A stretch of 21,864 nt of DNA from NCBI GenBank assembly GCA_910589555.1, contig CAJUTE010000045.1, positions 1-21,864 on the forward strand, written 5' to 3'. The DNA is from an uncultured Muribaculum sp. Lineage in GTDB: Bacteria > Bacteroidota > Bacteroidia > Bacteroidales > Muribaculaceae. Both the position numbers and the translations under genes were made by a program. The notes beneath the pieces are model-generated. The model was not told where the DNA came from and did no database searches. It worked only from the letters and a program-made list of their open reading frames with translations. Each line of letters opens with the position of its first letter. The stretch's first letter is position 1. Positions 6,211-13,957 of this stretch are shown piece by piece.

Positions 6211-7644
6211 TTATACATTTTTTAACTTTTGCAGGGTCTTTGTTCTGGTGATGCACTCGGGCACTTCTGGCAAAAAGTGAGTGACGTAAATCAATGATGG
6301 CTTGTCGCGGTTCACGAGCTTATTGACCACGGCGCGGACGCTGCGTTTGCGGGCGGCATCGAGTCCGTGCAGGGGTTCGTCCATGATGAGGAGCGCCGGA
6401 TGCTTTATCAGGGTTCTGGCTATCAACACCAACCGTTGCTCTCCTGCCGACAGGGTATTGTAGCGTCGTTCGGCAAGTTCCTCAAGGTGAAACAGTTTTA
6501 TCCATGCTGAAGCCCTCTCCCGAGCGAATGCCGATACCTTGCCATAGTTTCCCACGGTGTCGCGCAATCCTTGTGCTATGACCTCGGTCACGGTGCCGTT
6601 GAATTTGAAATACAGGTGCATTTCTGGCGACACATATCCTATGTGCTTTTTGATGTCCCATATCGACTCGCCTGAGCCGCGTCGGCGGTCAAAAATGGTG
6701 ATGTCGTTGGCGTAGGCTTGTGGATTGTCGGCGCTGACGAGGCTCAGCAGCACTGATTTTCCGCATCCGTTGGGTCCGGCGAGCGCCCATCGTTCACCGT
6801 TCATGATGGTCCATGACTCGTCTTTGATTATCTGCTTGTCGCCGTATTTCACGGAGCACTTGTTCATTTTCAGCGTGACTTCATGCTCTATCGGTTTATC
6901 CCAAGGTAGTGGAATGGCGTCGAGATCCACCGCAAAGTCCATGAGCGACATCAATGATGTGCGTAGCTGCTCCATCTCTCCTTCGCGTTTTATCGGCTCT
7001 TCGATGGTGAGGTCGCGCATGGGGATGACTGTAGTCACAAAATCGGGTATCTCACCGGGATTGCAAAGGAGCATCAGCACTGATATCCCACGCGATGAAA
7101 TGGCATCGATCATATCGTCGAGCAGTTGTCGCGACGCAGCATCGAGCCCTATGTAGGGATTGTCGAGGATAAGGAGGTCGGGGGTGTCGAGGAGAATGTT
7201 TATAATGAGCAGTTTGCGCAGTTCGCCGCTTGACAGGAAGTTGAGACGCTTGTCTTCAATCCCTTCAAGACGCAGCCGCGAGCAAAAGTTTTTCCACTCT
7301 TCGGTCTCGATTTTTTCAGCGAATACCTCTCTTACAGTGGGCACTTCGTCGTTCATTGTCGCCTCGTGTCGCTGTTGATAGTACTCGGCTTTGGCTCCTG
7401 TGAGGGAGTGTATGTCGTTGAATTCAATGAGCTTTATGTTGAGCTTTCCGCGCGGCGACGATATGCTGTTGGTGGCTATGTTCCATCCTTTTTCTATGAT
7501 GCGTCCCAGCGTTGATTTTCCGCACCCGTTAGGTCCGATGACAACTGTCACCCCCTGCGGGATTTCTACGTGGCGGGGGTTGTTGATTGTAACGCCGATA
7601 TAGCGCAGACAATCACTCTTCAGATAGATTAATGGCTCTTCCAT
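6211..7644 (-). CDS. Duplicated ABC ATPase without membrane domain (ModF/PhrA-like)
   Basis: This 477-residue protein is two ABC nucleotide-binding domains in tandem with no membrane segment. Domain 1 has Walker A GPNGCGKS (37-44), signature LSSGE (137-141) and Walker B LLILDNP (157-163). Domain 2 has Walker A GPNGCGKS (290-297), signature LSAGEQ (398-403), Walker B LLIMDEP (418-424) and an H-loop His456. Domain 1 lacks the catalytic Glu (Asn162) and the H-loop His (the matching stretch reads LLCNPG, 192-197), so one ATP site is probably degenerate. The layout resembles E. coli ModF, whose role is not well defined. It lies divergent from tyrS over a 95-base gap. Its function is not known; ABC-F translation factors are less likely because the long interdomain linker typical of them is absent. 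Confidence 0.88.
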   Translation of the reverse strand: MEEPLIYLKSDCLRYIGVTINNPRHVEIPQGVTVVIGPNGCGKSTLGRIIEKGWNIATNSISSPRGKLNIKLIEFNDIHSLTGAKAEYYQQRHEATMNDEVPTVREVFAEKIETEEWKNFCSRLRLEGIEDKRLNFLSSGELRKLLIINILLDTPDLLILDNPYIGLDAASRQLLDDMIDAISSRGISVLMLLCNPGEIPDFVTTVIPMRDLTIEEPIKREGEMEQLRTSLMSLMDFAVDLDAIPLPWDKPIEHEVTLKMNKCSVKYGDKQIIKDESWTIMNGERWALAGPNGCGKSVLLSLVSADNPQAYANDITIFDRRRGSGESIWDIKKHIGYVSPEMHLYFKFNGTVTEVIAQGLRDTVGNYGKVSAFARERASAWIKLFHLEELAERRYNTLSAGEQRLVLIARTLIKHPALLIMDEPLHGLDAARKRSVRAVVNKLVNRDKPSLIYVTHFLPEVPECITRTKTLQKLKNV

Positions 7645-7648
7645 AGCG

Positions 7649-7656
7649 CAAATTTA
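7649..7656 (-). promoter_or_regulatory. -7 promoter element of the ABC ATPase gene, leaderless arrangement
   Basis: On the minus strand TAAATTTG (plus 7649-7656) matches the Bacteroidota -7 consensus and ends four bases before the ATG at 7644. The local sequence, ATG preceded by TTTGCGC plus one base, is nearly the same as before the MarR-GNAT gene. No good -33 match is visible at the right distance, so the call rests on the -7 element and its placement. Confidence 0.45.
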
Positions 7657-7698
7657 AGTTTTTCTTGCCTATTGAGGAACTTTGTCATAGGAAATGAG

Positions 7699-7706
7699 TA
7701 AATTTG
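7699..7706 (+). promoter_or_regulatory. -7 promoter element of tyrS
   Basis: TAAATTTG on the plus strand matches TAnnTTTG and lies 33 bases before the tyrS ATG, giving a leader of about 28 bases. A TTTG at 7681-7684 is only 14 bases upstream, too close for a normal -33 element, so the upstream half is uncertain. Confidence 0.45.
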
Positions 7707-7739
7707 TGGCGGAATATATTCAAAAAAACAGATATTTAG

Positions 7740-9038
7740 ATGAATTTTGTAGAAGAACTGAAATGGCGCGGAATGCTCCATTCGATGATTCCCGGCACAG
7801 AAGAGGCGCTAGCCAAAGAGAGTGTGACGGGATACTTGGGTATTGACCCAACTGCCGATTCTCTTCACATCGGACACTTATGCGGCGTGATGATTCTGCG
7901 CCATTTCCAGCGTTGCGGACACAAGCCTATCGCTCTTGTGGGCGGTGCGACCGGTATGATAGGTGACCCCTCGGGTAAGTCGGCAGAACGTAATCTTCTT
8001 GATGAGGCGACATTGCGCCACAATCAGGAAGCGATTAAGAAGCAATTGTCCAAGTTCCTCGATTTTGAGTCTGACGCTCCCAACCGTGCCGAACTGGTCA
8101 ATAATTATGACTGGATGAAAGACTTTTCATTCCTTGATTTTGCCCGTACAATAGGCAAGCATATCACTGTCAACTACATGATGGCTAAGGATTCAGTGAA
8201 GAAGCGTCTTAACGGCGAAGCCCGTGACGGTCTTTCATTCACCGAATTCACCTATCAGCTTCTGCAAGGCTATGACTTCCTTCATCTTTATGAGACTAAG
8301 GGATGCAAGCTGCAAGTGGGAGGTAGCGACCAGTGGGGTAACATCACTACCGGAACAGAGCTTATACGCCGCACTCTCGGAAATGAAAACGAGGCATTCG
8401 CCTTGACCTGTCCGTTGATTACGAAAGCCGACGGTACAAAATTCGGAAAAACCGAGAGCGGAAATGTGTGGCTTGACCGCCGTTACACATCACCTTACAA
8501 GTTCTACCAGTTCTGGTTGAATGTGTCAGACGAGGATGCCGCACGTTATATCAAGATTTTCACATCGCTCACTCAGGAAGAGGTTGCCGAGCTTGAGGCT
8601 GAACAAGCCAAGGATCCTGGATTGCGTCCGTTGCAGAAGCGACTCGCCAAGGAGGTGACTGTGATGGTGCACTCTCTGGAGGATTATGAGGCGGCTGTTG
8701 AGGCTTCGGAAATCCTGTTTAGCAACAAGGCTGCCGACAAGCTGCGCACGCTTGATGAGCAGACATTGCTCGATGTGTTTGAAGGTGTTGAGAAGCATGA
8801 GATTGACCGTGCCGACCTTAACGGTGAGGTGAACTGGGCAGTGTTGCTCACTGACAAGGCTAAGATTTTCCCCAGCAAGGGTGAACTCCGCAAACTCGCT
8901 CAGCAAAACGGTTTGTCAATCAATAAAGAAAAGGTGACTGATATAAATGCTGCCGCTACTTCCGCCGACCTTCTTAATGACAAATACATCCTTGTCCAGA
9001 AGGGTAAGAAGAACTATTATCTTCTGATCGTTAAGTGA
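7740..9038 (+). CDS. tyrS: Tyrosyl-tRNA synthetase
   Basis: This 432-residue cytosolic enzyme charges tRNA-Tyr with tyrosine using ATP. It is a class I synthetase. The HIGH motif is at 43-46 and the KMSKS loop appears as KFGKTES (234-240), the common form in bacterial TyrRS. The tyrosine and ATP pocket motifs GYLGIDPTADSLHIGH (31-46), YQLLQGYDF (172-180) and GGSDQWGN (194-201) are intact. A C-terminal S4-like RNA-binding domain covers about residues 370-430 and ends in KNYYLLIVK. Length is normal for the family. It is the only plus-strand gene in the window, with its own -7 element and a shared terminator, so it is probably monocistronic. Confidence 0.97.
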   Translation: MNFVEELKWRGMLHSMIPGTEEALAKESVTGYLGIDPTADSLHIGHLCGVMILRHFQRCGHKPIALVGGATGMIGDPSGKSAERNLLDEATLRHNQEAIKKQLSKFLDFESDAPNRAELVNNYDWMKDFSFLDFARTIGKHITVNYMMAKDSVKKRLNGEARDGLSFTEFTYQLLQGYDFLHLYETKGCKLQVGGSDQWGNITTGTELIRRTLGNENEAFALTCPLITKADGTKFGKTESGNVWLDRRYTSPYKFYQFWLNVSDEDAARYIKIFTSLTQEEVAELEAEQAKDPGLRPLQKRLAKEVTVMVHSLEDYEAAVEASEILFSNKAADKLRTLDEQTLLDVFEGVEKHEIDRADLNGEVNWAVLLTDKAKIFPSKGELRKLAQQNGLSINKEKVTDINAAATSADLLNDKYILVQKGKKNYYLLIVK

Positions 9039-9067
9039 TAATTAGTCCAATCATAATTGGCACCCAT

Positions 9068-9101
9068 AAAAAAAGAGGTCGAATGCTCGACCTCTTTTTT
9101 T
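9068..9101. terminator. Bidirectional intrinsic terminator between tyrS and trxA
   Basis: GAGGTCGA (9075-9082) and TCGACCTC (9087-9094) form a perfect 8-bp stem with an ATGC loop, flanked by seven A on the left (9068-9074) and seven T on the right (9095-9101). Convergent tyrS and trxA transcripts would both end here: it lies 29 bases past the tyrS stop and 17 past the trxA stop. Confidence 0.92.
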
Positions 9102-9118
9102 ATGTGGTTGCTGTTGTC

Positions 9119-9433
9119 TTAGATGAGAGCGTTCATCTTTTCGATAAGAGTGGCTTTGGGTTGTGAGCCGGCAAGGCGTTCCACCAATTTTCCATCCTTG
9201 AAGATGAGGATGGTGGGGATTGACATGATGCGGTATTGAGCAGTGAGGTCATTCTGCTCATCGATGTTGTATTTGCCGATAGCAGCCTTGTCGCCAAGTT
9301 CTTCGGCAACTTCATCGATGATTGGGCTCATTCTCACACATGGTCCACACCAGGTTGCCCAGCAATCGATGAGCACCGGTTTGCCTGATTCGATAATCTC
9401 GCTTACGTTCTGATCTGTAAATTGTATAGCCAT
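9119..9433 (-). CDS. trxA: Thioredoxin
   Basis: A 104-residue single thioredoxin domain with no signal peptide, hence cytosolic. The redox motif WCGPC is at 28-32 and the conserved cis-proline is Pro73 (SIPT, 71-74). Both the length and the fold order are those of classical thioredoxin, which reduces disulfides in target proteins using electrons from thioredoxin reductase. The gene lies 84 bases downstream of dnaE on the same strand but has its own strong promoter, so it can be expressed independently. I saw no clear terminator between dnaE and trxA, so some read-through is possible. Confidence 0.95.
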   Translation of the reverse strand: MAIQFTDQNVSEIIESGKPVLIDCWATWCGPCVRMSPIIDEVAEELGDKAAIGKYNIDEQNDLTAQYRIMSIPTILIFKDGKLVERLAGSQPKATLIEKMNALI

Positions 9434-9465
9434 TACTGTTATTTTAAAGATTTGTTATTCTGTGG

Positions 9466-9496
9466 CAAATTTAATAAAGATATTATTCCGTACAAA
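9466..9496 (-). promoter_or_regulatory. Promoter of trxA
   Basis: Both halves of the Bacteroidota primary promoter are perfect on the minus strand: TTTG (plus 9493-9496), 19 bases, then TAAATTTG (plus 9466-9473). The predicted leader is about 25-30 bases before the ATG at 9433. This is the best promoter match in the window and a useful reference for the others. Confidence 0.8.
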
Positions 9497-9517
9497 ATTA
9501 ATTTGGCGAAACAGTTT

Positions 9518-12500
9518 CTAAACTCGGCTAAGTTCGAATTCTATGTTCATTTCGCTCAACGAGTTTAACAGTTTGCGCGACACGGTAATCTTTTTGTTGG
9601 ACGACAGATTGACCGATCGGTTCATCTCCGAATCATGGATGTGAAAATTGAGGTCAACCGGCTCGCCATCTTCCTCGGCAGCTATAAATGACTTGATGAG
9701 CGAATGGAATGATTCATTTATGTGTTCGGTTTTCAGTGACAGAGTTATTCCGTTCACGAGCTTGCCTTTCACCTCCTCAAGCAGAGATATGCTGTTGATC
9801 TGGAAACGCAGGTCGCTGTTGGCGAATCTTCTGGCATATCGTCCTCTTATTATGATTGAGGTGTCGGGGATGCCATACGGGCTGAAATTTATAAAGTCTT
9901 TGCCGAATAGCATGAATTCGGAGCTTCCGGTGTAGTCCTCGATCTTAAGGATTCCGAAATATCCTGATTTCCCCATTTTCTTAGTGAAGTCAGTCACTCT
10001 GCCTCCGAGAGTGATCTCCTTTCCTTCCACGGGCGGCTCCTCGGCAAAGTCTTTAAGGGTCATTGAGCAGCCGTAGTTGAGCTCGATGTAGTATGGGTCA
10101 AGAGGGTGTCCTGACAAGTACATTCCTATGAGGTCGCGTTCTTTTTCGAGTTTCACCATGTTGACCCATGGCAATGCCGGCTTCACTTGAGGACGCCCTG
10201 CGGTGGTGAGGTCGTCATCGAAGCCGCCGAAGAGCGAGTTTTCATTCTTGCTCTTGTCGTTCTGGTAGTTTTGACCGTAACGCACGAGCAACTCGGCGAA
10301 TGTCTCGTCTTTCATGTTGGTGCTGAAGTAGTCTTCGCGTTTGAAATCGGTGAAGCAGTCAAATGCTCCGGCAAGCGCGAGGTTTTCCACCACGCGGCGG
10401 TTGATGGCGCTGCGGTCCACGCGTTCCACGAAATCATAGATGTCTTTAAACGGACCGCCGTTGTCACGCGCGCGGATTATTTCATTGACCACGTTCACGC
10501 CAATTCCTTTGATCGCCGCCATTCCCAGGCGTATCTCGCCCTCCTTGTTGACACCAAACGCCGCGAATGACTCGTTGACGTCAGGACCCTTTACGTTGAT
10601 GTGCATCGCCTTGCATTCGTCCATGAAAGTGGTGAGCTTGGTGATGTCGGCAAGATTTCGGCTCAATACCGCTGCCATGTATTCGGCAGGGTAGTTGGCT
10701 TTGAGGTAAGCGGTCTGGAACGCTACCCAGGAGTAGCAGGTGGCGTGGCTCTTGTTGAAGGCGTAAGAAGCGAATTTTTCCCAGTCAGCCCATATTTTTT
10801 CAAGCACTTTCGGGTCATGACCGTTTTTCTGTCCTCCTTCAAGGAATTTGGCTTTCAAGGCGTTCATCTTGTCGATGAGCTTCTTACCCATAGCTTTACG
10901 CAGGGTGTCGCTCTCGCCACGGGTGAAGTTGGCGAGAAGACGCGACAGAAGCATCACCTGCTCCTGATAGACAGTCACCCCATAGGTGTCCTTAAGATAC
11001 TGCTCCATGATGGGAATGTCATAGACGATGGGCGACTTTCCGTGTTTACGTGCGATGAAGTCGGGAATGTAGTCCATAGGTCCCGGACGATAGAGGGCGT
11101 TCATGGCGATGAGGTCCTCGAACACTGACGGCTGAAGCTCGCGCAGGTATTTCTGCATACCCGCCGACTCAAACTGGAATGTTCCGGTAGTTTTTCCGGC
11201 ACAGTAAAGCTCATAGGTTTTCTTGTCGTCGATGGGGATGTTGTCGATATCCACATCGATGCCGCGTGTCTGCTTGATGTTGGCGAGCGCTTCCTTTATG
11301 ATCGAAAGAGTCTTAAGCCCCAGGAAGTCCATCTTGATGAGACCGGTGTCTTCGATCACGCACCCTTCATACTGGGTCACAAGCAGTTTTGTGCCGTCCT
11401 TGTCGGTGGCGGTGCTCACAGGCACCCAGTCGGTGATGTCGTCCCTGCCGATGATCACGCCACACGCGTGTACACCGGTGTTGCGCACATTTCCTTCGAG
11501 CTCTTTGGCATATTTCAGGGTTTCGACCACGAGATGGTTGGGGCTTTTAAGCTCGGTCTTGAATTCATCGACGTGTTCGTAGCAATTTTTTAGCGTGGGT
11601 TTCAGCTCTTTTCCGTTGACTTCCGGCATGTGTTTCGGAATGAGCTTAGTCAGACGGTTGCTCTCGGAGAGTGGAAGCTGCTCGATGCGCGCCACGTCCT
11701 TTATCGCCGACTTTGCCGCCATGGTTCCGTAGGTGATGATGCGCGCCACCTTCTCGGCGCCATATTTGTCGGTCACATAGCGCAGCACTTCGGCGCGTCC
11801 GTCATCGTCGAAGTCGATATCGATATCAGGGAGAGAGATACGGTCAGGATTAAGGAAACGCTCGAAAAGCAGGTCATATTTTATGGGGTCGATCTGTGTG
11901 ATGTCAAGACAGTAGGCAACGGCTGATCCCGCTGCCGATCCACGTCCCGGTCCTACCGACACGCCAAGCTGGCGGCCTGCGCGGATGAAATCCTGCACGA
12001 TGAGGAAGTAGCCGGGAAATCCCATGTTTTTTATTGTGTCGAGCTCAAAGTCGAGACGCTCGCGATGTACGTCGTCAAGGTTCTCGCCCCAGCGTCGCTT
12101 CGCGCCCTCATAGGTGAGGTAACGCAGATATTCGTCATTGTCGGTAAATCCGTCGGGAAGAGGGAAGTTGGGCAGAATCGGTTTATGGTCGATGGAGTAT
12201 GGCACGACCTTGTCCAGAATCTCGATTGTGTTGGTGAGCGCTTCAGGAATGTCGGCAAAGAGTTCGTTCATCTCAGCCTGTGTCTTCATCCATTCCTGCT
12301 TTGTGTAGCGCATGCGCTTCTCATCGGTGAGGAATTTATTGGTGCTCACACATATAAGACGGTCATGCGCCTCGGCGTCATTTTCATTCACGAAATGCAC
12401 GTCATTGGCTGCGATGAGCTTTATGTCATATTTCCGCGCTATTCTTATCAGTTCGGGGTTCACTTGCTGCTGCACCTCATACACTGTGCGGTTGGCGCCG

Positions 12501-13162
12501 GGCTTGTTGGTCGGGTGGCGTTGAAGCTCAATGTAATAGTCTTCGCCAAACACGCTTTTGAACCATTGCACCTGTCGTTCGGCTTCCTCAATCTCTCCGG
12601 CTTGGATGAGACGTGGTATCTCGCCGCCGAGACACGCCGAACACACGATCAATCCCTCGCTATGGGAAGCGAGCGCGGCTTTATCGGTGCGCGGGTGGGA
12701 ATAGAATCCTTCGGTCCAAGCCTGTGACACTATCTTGATGAGGTTATGATAGCCTTTTTCGTTTTTGGCAAGCACGATGAGGTGGCGTCCGGTGTCTTTC
12801 TTGTCGACGTGTTCATGCAGTGATTTCTGCGCCACATACATCTCGCAGCCGAATATGGGCTTGAAAAACTTCTTGTTGAGCGTTTCTATTTCAGTGCGTT
12901 TTTCTTCGGCAGCGGCTGTGTCTCCAGCCTCTTCTGCTTCCTTGAGCGCTTTTTCGGCTTCTTTAACGGCGTCTTTTATTTTGCCATTCTTTTTATTGAC
13001 ATAGTTATACAGTTCTTTTATGCCAAACATATTGCCATGGTCGGTCAAGGCTATTCCCGGCATTCCGTCGGCGATTGCCTTGTCGACAAGAGCGGGCACG
13101 GCTGCCTGTCCGTCGAGCACTGAGAACTGGGAGTGTACGTGAAGGTGAATGAAAGGGTGCAT
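9518..13162 (-). CDS. dnaE: DNA polymerase III alpha subunit
   Basis: The 1214-residue protein is the replicative polymerase subunit of DnaE type. The order is PHP domain (from residue 6), C-family polymerase core, tandem HhH region, then an OB-fold near 1030-1080. The PHP domain keeps metal-type residues, HLHVHSQFS (6-14) and TDHGN (40-44). The polymerase active site shows GPGRGSAAGS and the catalytic Asp446/Asp448 in PDIDIDFDDDGR, with the third acidic residue at Asp612 in KMDFLGLKTL. A charged, Ala/Glu/Lys-rich insert of about 40 residues (57-98) interrupts the PHP domain and is probably a helical hairpin. No proofreading exonuclease domain is embedded, which separates it from PolC. Upstream lies a 165-base gap holding the terminator of the previous gene; I could not identify a promoter there. 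Confidence 0.97.
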   Translation of the reverse strand: MHPFIHLHVHSQFSVLDGQAAVPALVDKAIADGMPGIALTDHGNMFGIKELYNYVNKKNGKIKDAVKEAEKALKEAEEAGDTAAAEEKRTEIETLNKKFFKPIFGCEMYVAQKSLHEHVDKKDTGRHLIVLAKNEKGYHNLIKIVSQAWTEGFYSHPRTDKAALASHSEGLIVCSACLGGEIPRLIQAGEIEEAERQVQWFKSVFGEDYYIELQRHPTNKPGANRTVYEVQQQVNPELIRIARKYDIKLIAANDVHFVNENDAEAHDRLICVSTNKFLTDEKRMRYTKQEWMKTQAEMNELFADIPEALTNTIEILDKVVPYSIDHKPILPNFPLPDGFTDNDEYLRYLTYEGAKRRWGENLDDVHRERLDFELDTIKNMGFPGYFLIVQDFIRAGRQLGVSVGPGRGSAAGSAVAYCLDITQIDPIKYDLLFERFLNPDRISLPDIDIDFDDDGRAEVLRYVTDKYGAEKVARIITYGTMAAKSAIKDVARIEQLPLSESNRLTKLIPKHMPEVNGKELKPTLKNCYEHVDEFKTELKSPNHLVVETLKYAKELEGNVRNTGVHACGVIIGRDDITDWVPVSTATDKDGTKLLVTQYEGCVIEDTGLIKMDFLGLKTLSIIKEALANIKQTRGIDVDIDNIPIDDKKTYELYCAGKTTGTFQFESAGMQKYLRELQPSVFEDLIAMNALYRPGPMDYIPDFIARKHGKSPIVYDIPIMEQYLKDTYGVTVYQEQVMLLSRLLANFTRGESDTLRKAMGKKLIDKMNALKAKFLEGGQKNGHDPKVLEKIWADWEKFASYAFNKSHATCYSWVAFQTAYLKANYPAEYMAAVLSRNLADITKLTTFMDECKAMHINVKGPDVNESFAAFGVNKEGEIRLGMAAIKGIGVNVVNEIIRARDNGGPFKDIYDFVERVDRSAINRRVVENLALAGAFDCFTDFKREDYFSTNMKDETFAELLVRYGQNYQNDKSKNENSLFGGFDDDLTTAGRPQVKPALPWVNMVKLEKERDLIGMYLSGHPLDPYYIELNYGCSMTLKDFAEEPPVEGKEITLGGRVTDFTKKMGKSGYFGILKIEDYTGSSEFMLFGKDFINFSPYGIPDTSIIIRGRYARRFANSDLRFQINSISLLEEVKGKLVNGITLSLKTEHINESFHSLIKSFIAAEEDGEPVDLNFHIHDSEMNRSVNLSSNKKITVSRKLLNSLSEMNIEFELSRV

Positions 13163-13250
13163 TGTGATTCGGTATTTTTCGGATGGCTAAGTTACGAAAA
13201 TATCTTCACCCCGCAAAACCGATTATGTGAATTAGGTTGAAAGACAGAAA

Positions 13251-13299
13251 ACGCTGACCGCTATTACGTGGCTTAGGTAAGACGTATAGCGGTCAGCGT
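13251..13299 (-). terminator. Terminator downstream of the GldD-like gene
   Basis: A perfect 14-bp inverted repeat (13251-13264 with 13286-13299) encloses a 21-base loop that contains a further ACGT/ACGT pairing. On the minus strand the stem is followed by TTTCTGTCTTTC, a broken U-tract. It lies 28 bases past the stop codon at 13328 and separates that gene from dnaE. Confidence 0.6.
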
Positions 13300-13327
13300 A
13301 TATATGAGCCTTGTATCGGCTTTATCT

Positions 13328-13879
13328 TCATTTGACGTTGTCCGGCTTAAGATTATTGATGAGGTGCGTGATATCGGCACGGATATTTTCGATGGCGGGG
13401 GTAATGTCAATGGTGCTGTCGGCGGCAGCCTGAAGCTTTACGCGTCCTGTAACATACATTGTGGCACTGTCGGTAGCCATCCATTGAAGTTGCTCTTTGC
13501 CGGCAGGGTGTACGAAGATCCAGCTATGGATTCCGGCGGGCGAATCGTTCTCAATAATGTCGCAGATGGTGTCGGCTCGCATTTCCATGACGGCGAAGTA
13601 GCGGTTCATGGTGTTTAATAGTCGGGCGGAATCAAGAGTCACTGCTGTAAGAAAGCCATCAGCGCCATATTCCGGATATTTGAAATTCAAACAGCTGTAG
13701 TCGGGGTAGGAGTCAGTGCGTTCCCAAGTGGCGTGGCTGTTGAGCTGGATGCCGTAGGGCATTCCTTCTATGGCGGTGTATTCAGCGGGATACAGGTTGC
13801 CTGGGAGTTTTGTTTTGCTTTCTGTGCAACTGATCATTACAGCTGCAATAGAGATTATGGTAATCAGTAAATTCTTCAT
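13328..13879 (-). CDS. Small lipoprotein resembling the GldD family
   Basis: The 183-residue protein starts with a signal peptide ending MIS-C18, so it is a lipoprotein. The mature part begins near LPGNLYPAEYTAIEG, has a central region around YPEYGADGFL (68-77), and ends with TDSATMYVTGRV (137-146) followed by ITPAIENIRADITHLINNL (159-177). The pattern of Y/P-rich start, late TDS...G motif and final P-x3-I-x2-D-x3-L helix is reminiscent of GldD, a lipoprotein linked to gliding and type IX secretion in Bacteroidota. This is a recollection-based match of modest strength, and none of the other gld/por genes are nearby. It lies 78 bases behind the SusCD-type operon, with a strong hairpin in the gap, and has its own terminator. 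Function is otherwise unknown. Confidence 0.6.
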   Translation of the reverse strand: MKNLLITIISIAAVMISCTESKTKLPGNLYPAEYTAIEGMPYGIQLNSHATWERTDSYPDYSCLNFKYPEYGADGFLTAVTLDSARLLNTMNRYFAVMEMRADTICDIIENDSPAGIHSWIFVHPAGKEQLQWMATDSATMYVTGRVKLQAAADSTIDITPAIENIRADITHLINNLKPDNVK

Positions 13880-13896
13880 ATCAACTTTTTGTGTGA

Positions 13897-13927
13897 AAGG
13901 GGCTGTGCCTTATCGGCGCAGCCCCTT
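13897..13927 (-). terminator. Strong hairpin between the SusCD operon and the GldD-like gene
   Basis: A 13-bp stem (13897-13909 with 13915-13927, one G-U type pair) closes a 5-base TTATC loop. It lies 30 bases past the stop of the beta-helix gene and 17 bases before the ATG of the next gene. On the minus strand the stem is followed by TCACACAAAAA rather than a U-tract, so it is not a classical intrinsic terminator. It may be an mRNA-end stabiliser, a processing site, or an attenuator. Confidence 0.45.
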
Positions 13928-13957
13928 ATGTTTCAGATTAATAAGCTCTTAATGCTG

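Noticed and set aside
6205..6221. Inverted repeat AAAATG/CATTTT as a terminator of the ABC gene
   Set aside because: Only six A/T-rich pairs, overlapping the stop codon; too weak to act as a terminator.
7681..7684. TTTG as the -33 element of tyrS
   Set aside because: It is only 14 bases from the -7 element, against 19 to 20 in the better promoters of this window.
12065..12727. A 220-codon plus-strand frame opposite dnaE
   Set aside because: It lies wholly antisense to strongly conserved dnaE sequence, and its composition is what a mirrored frame of a coding gene gives.
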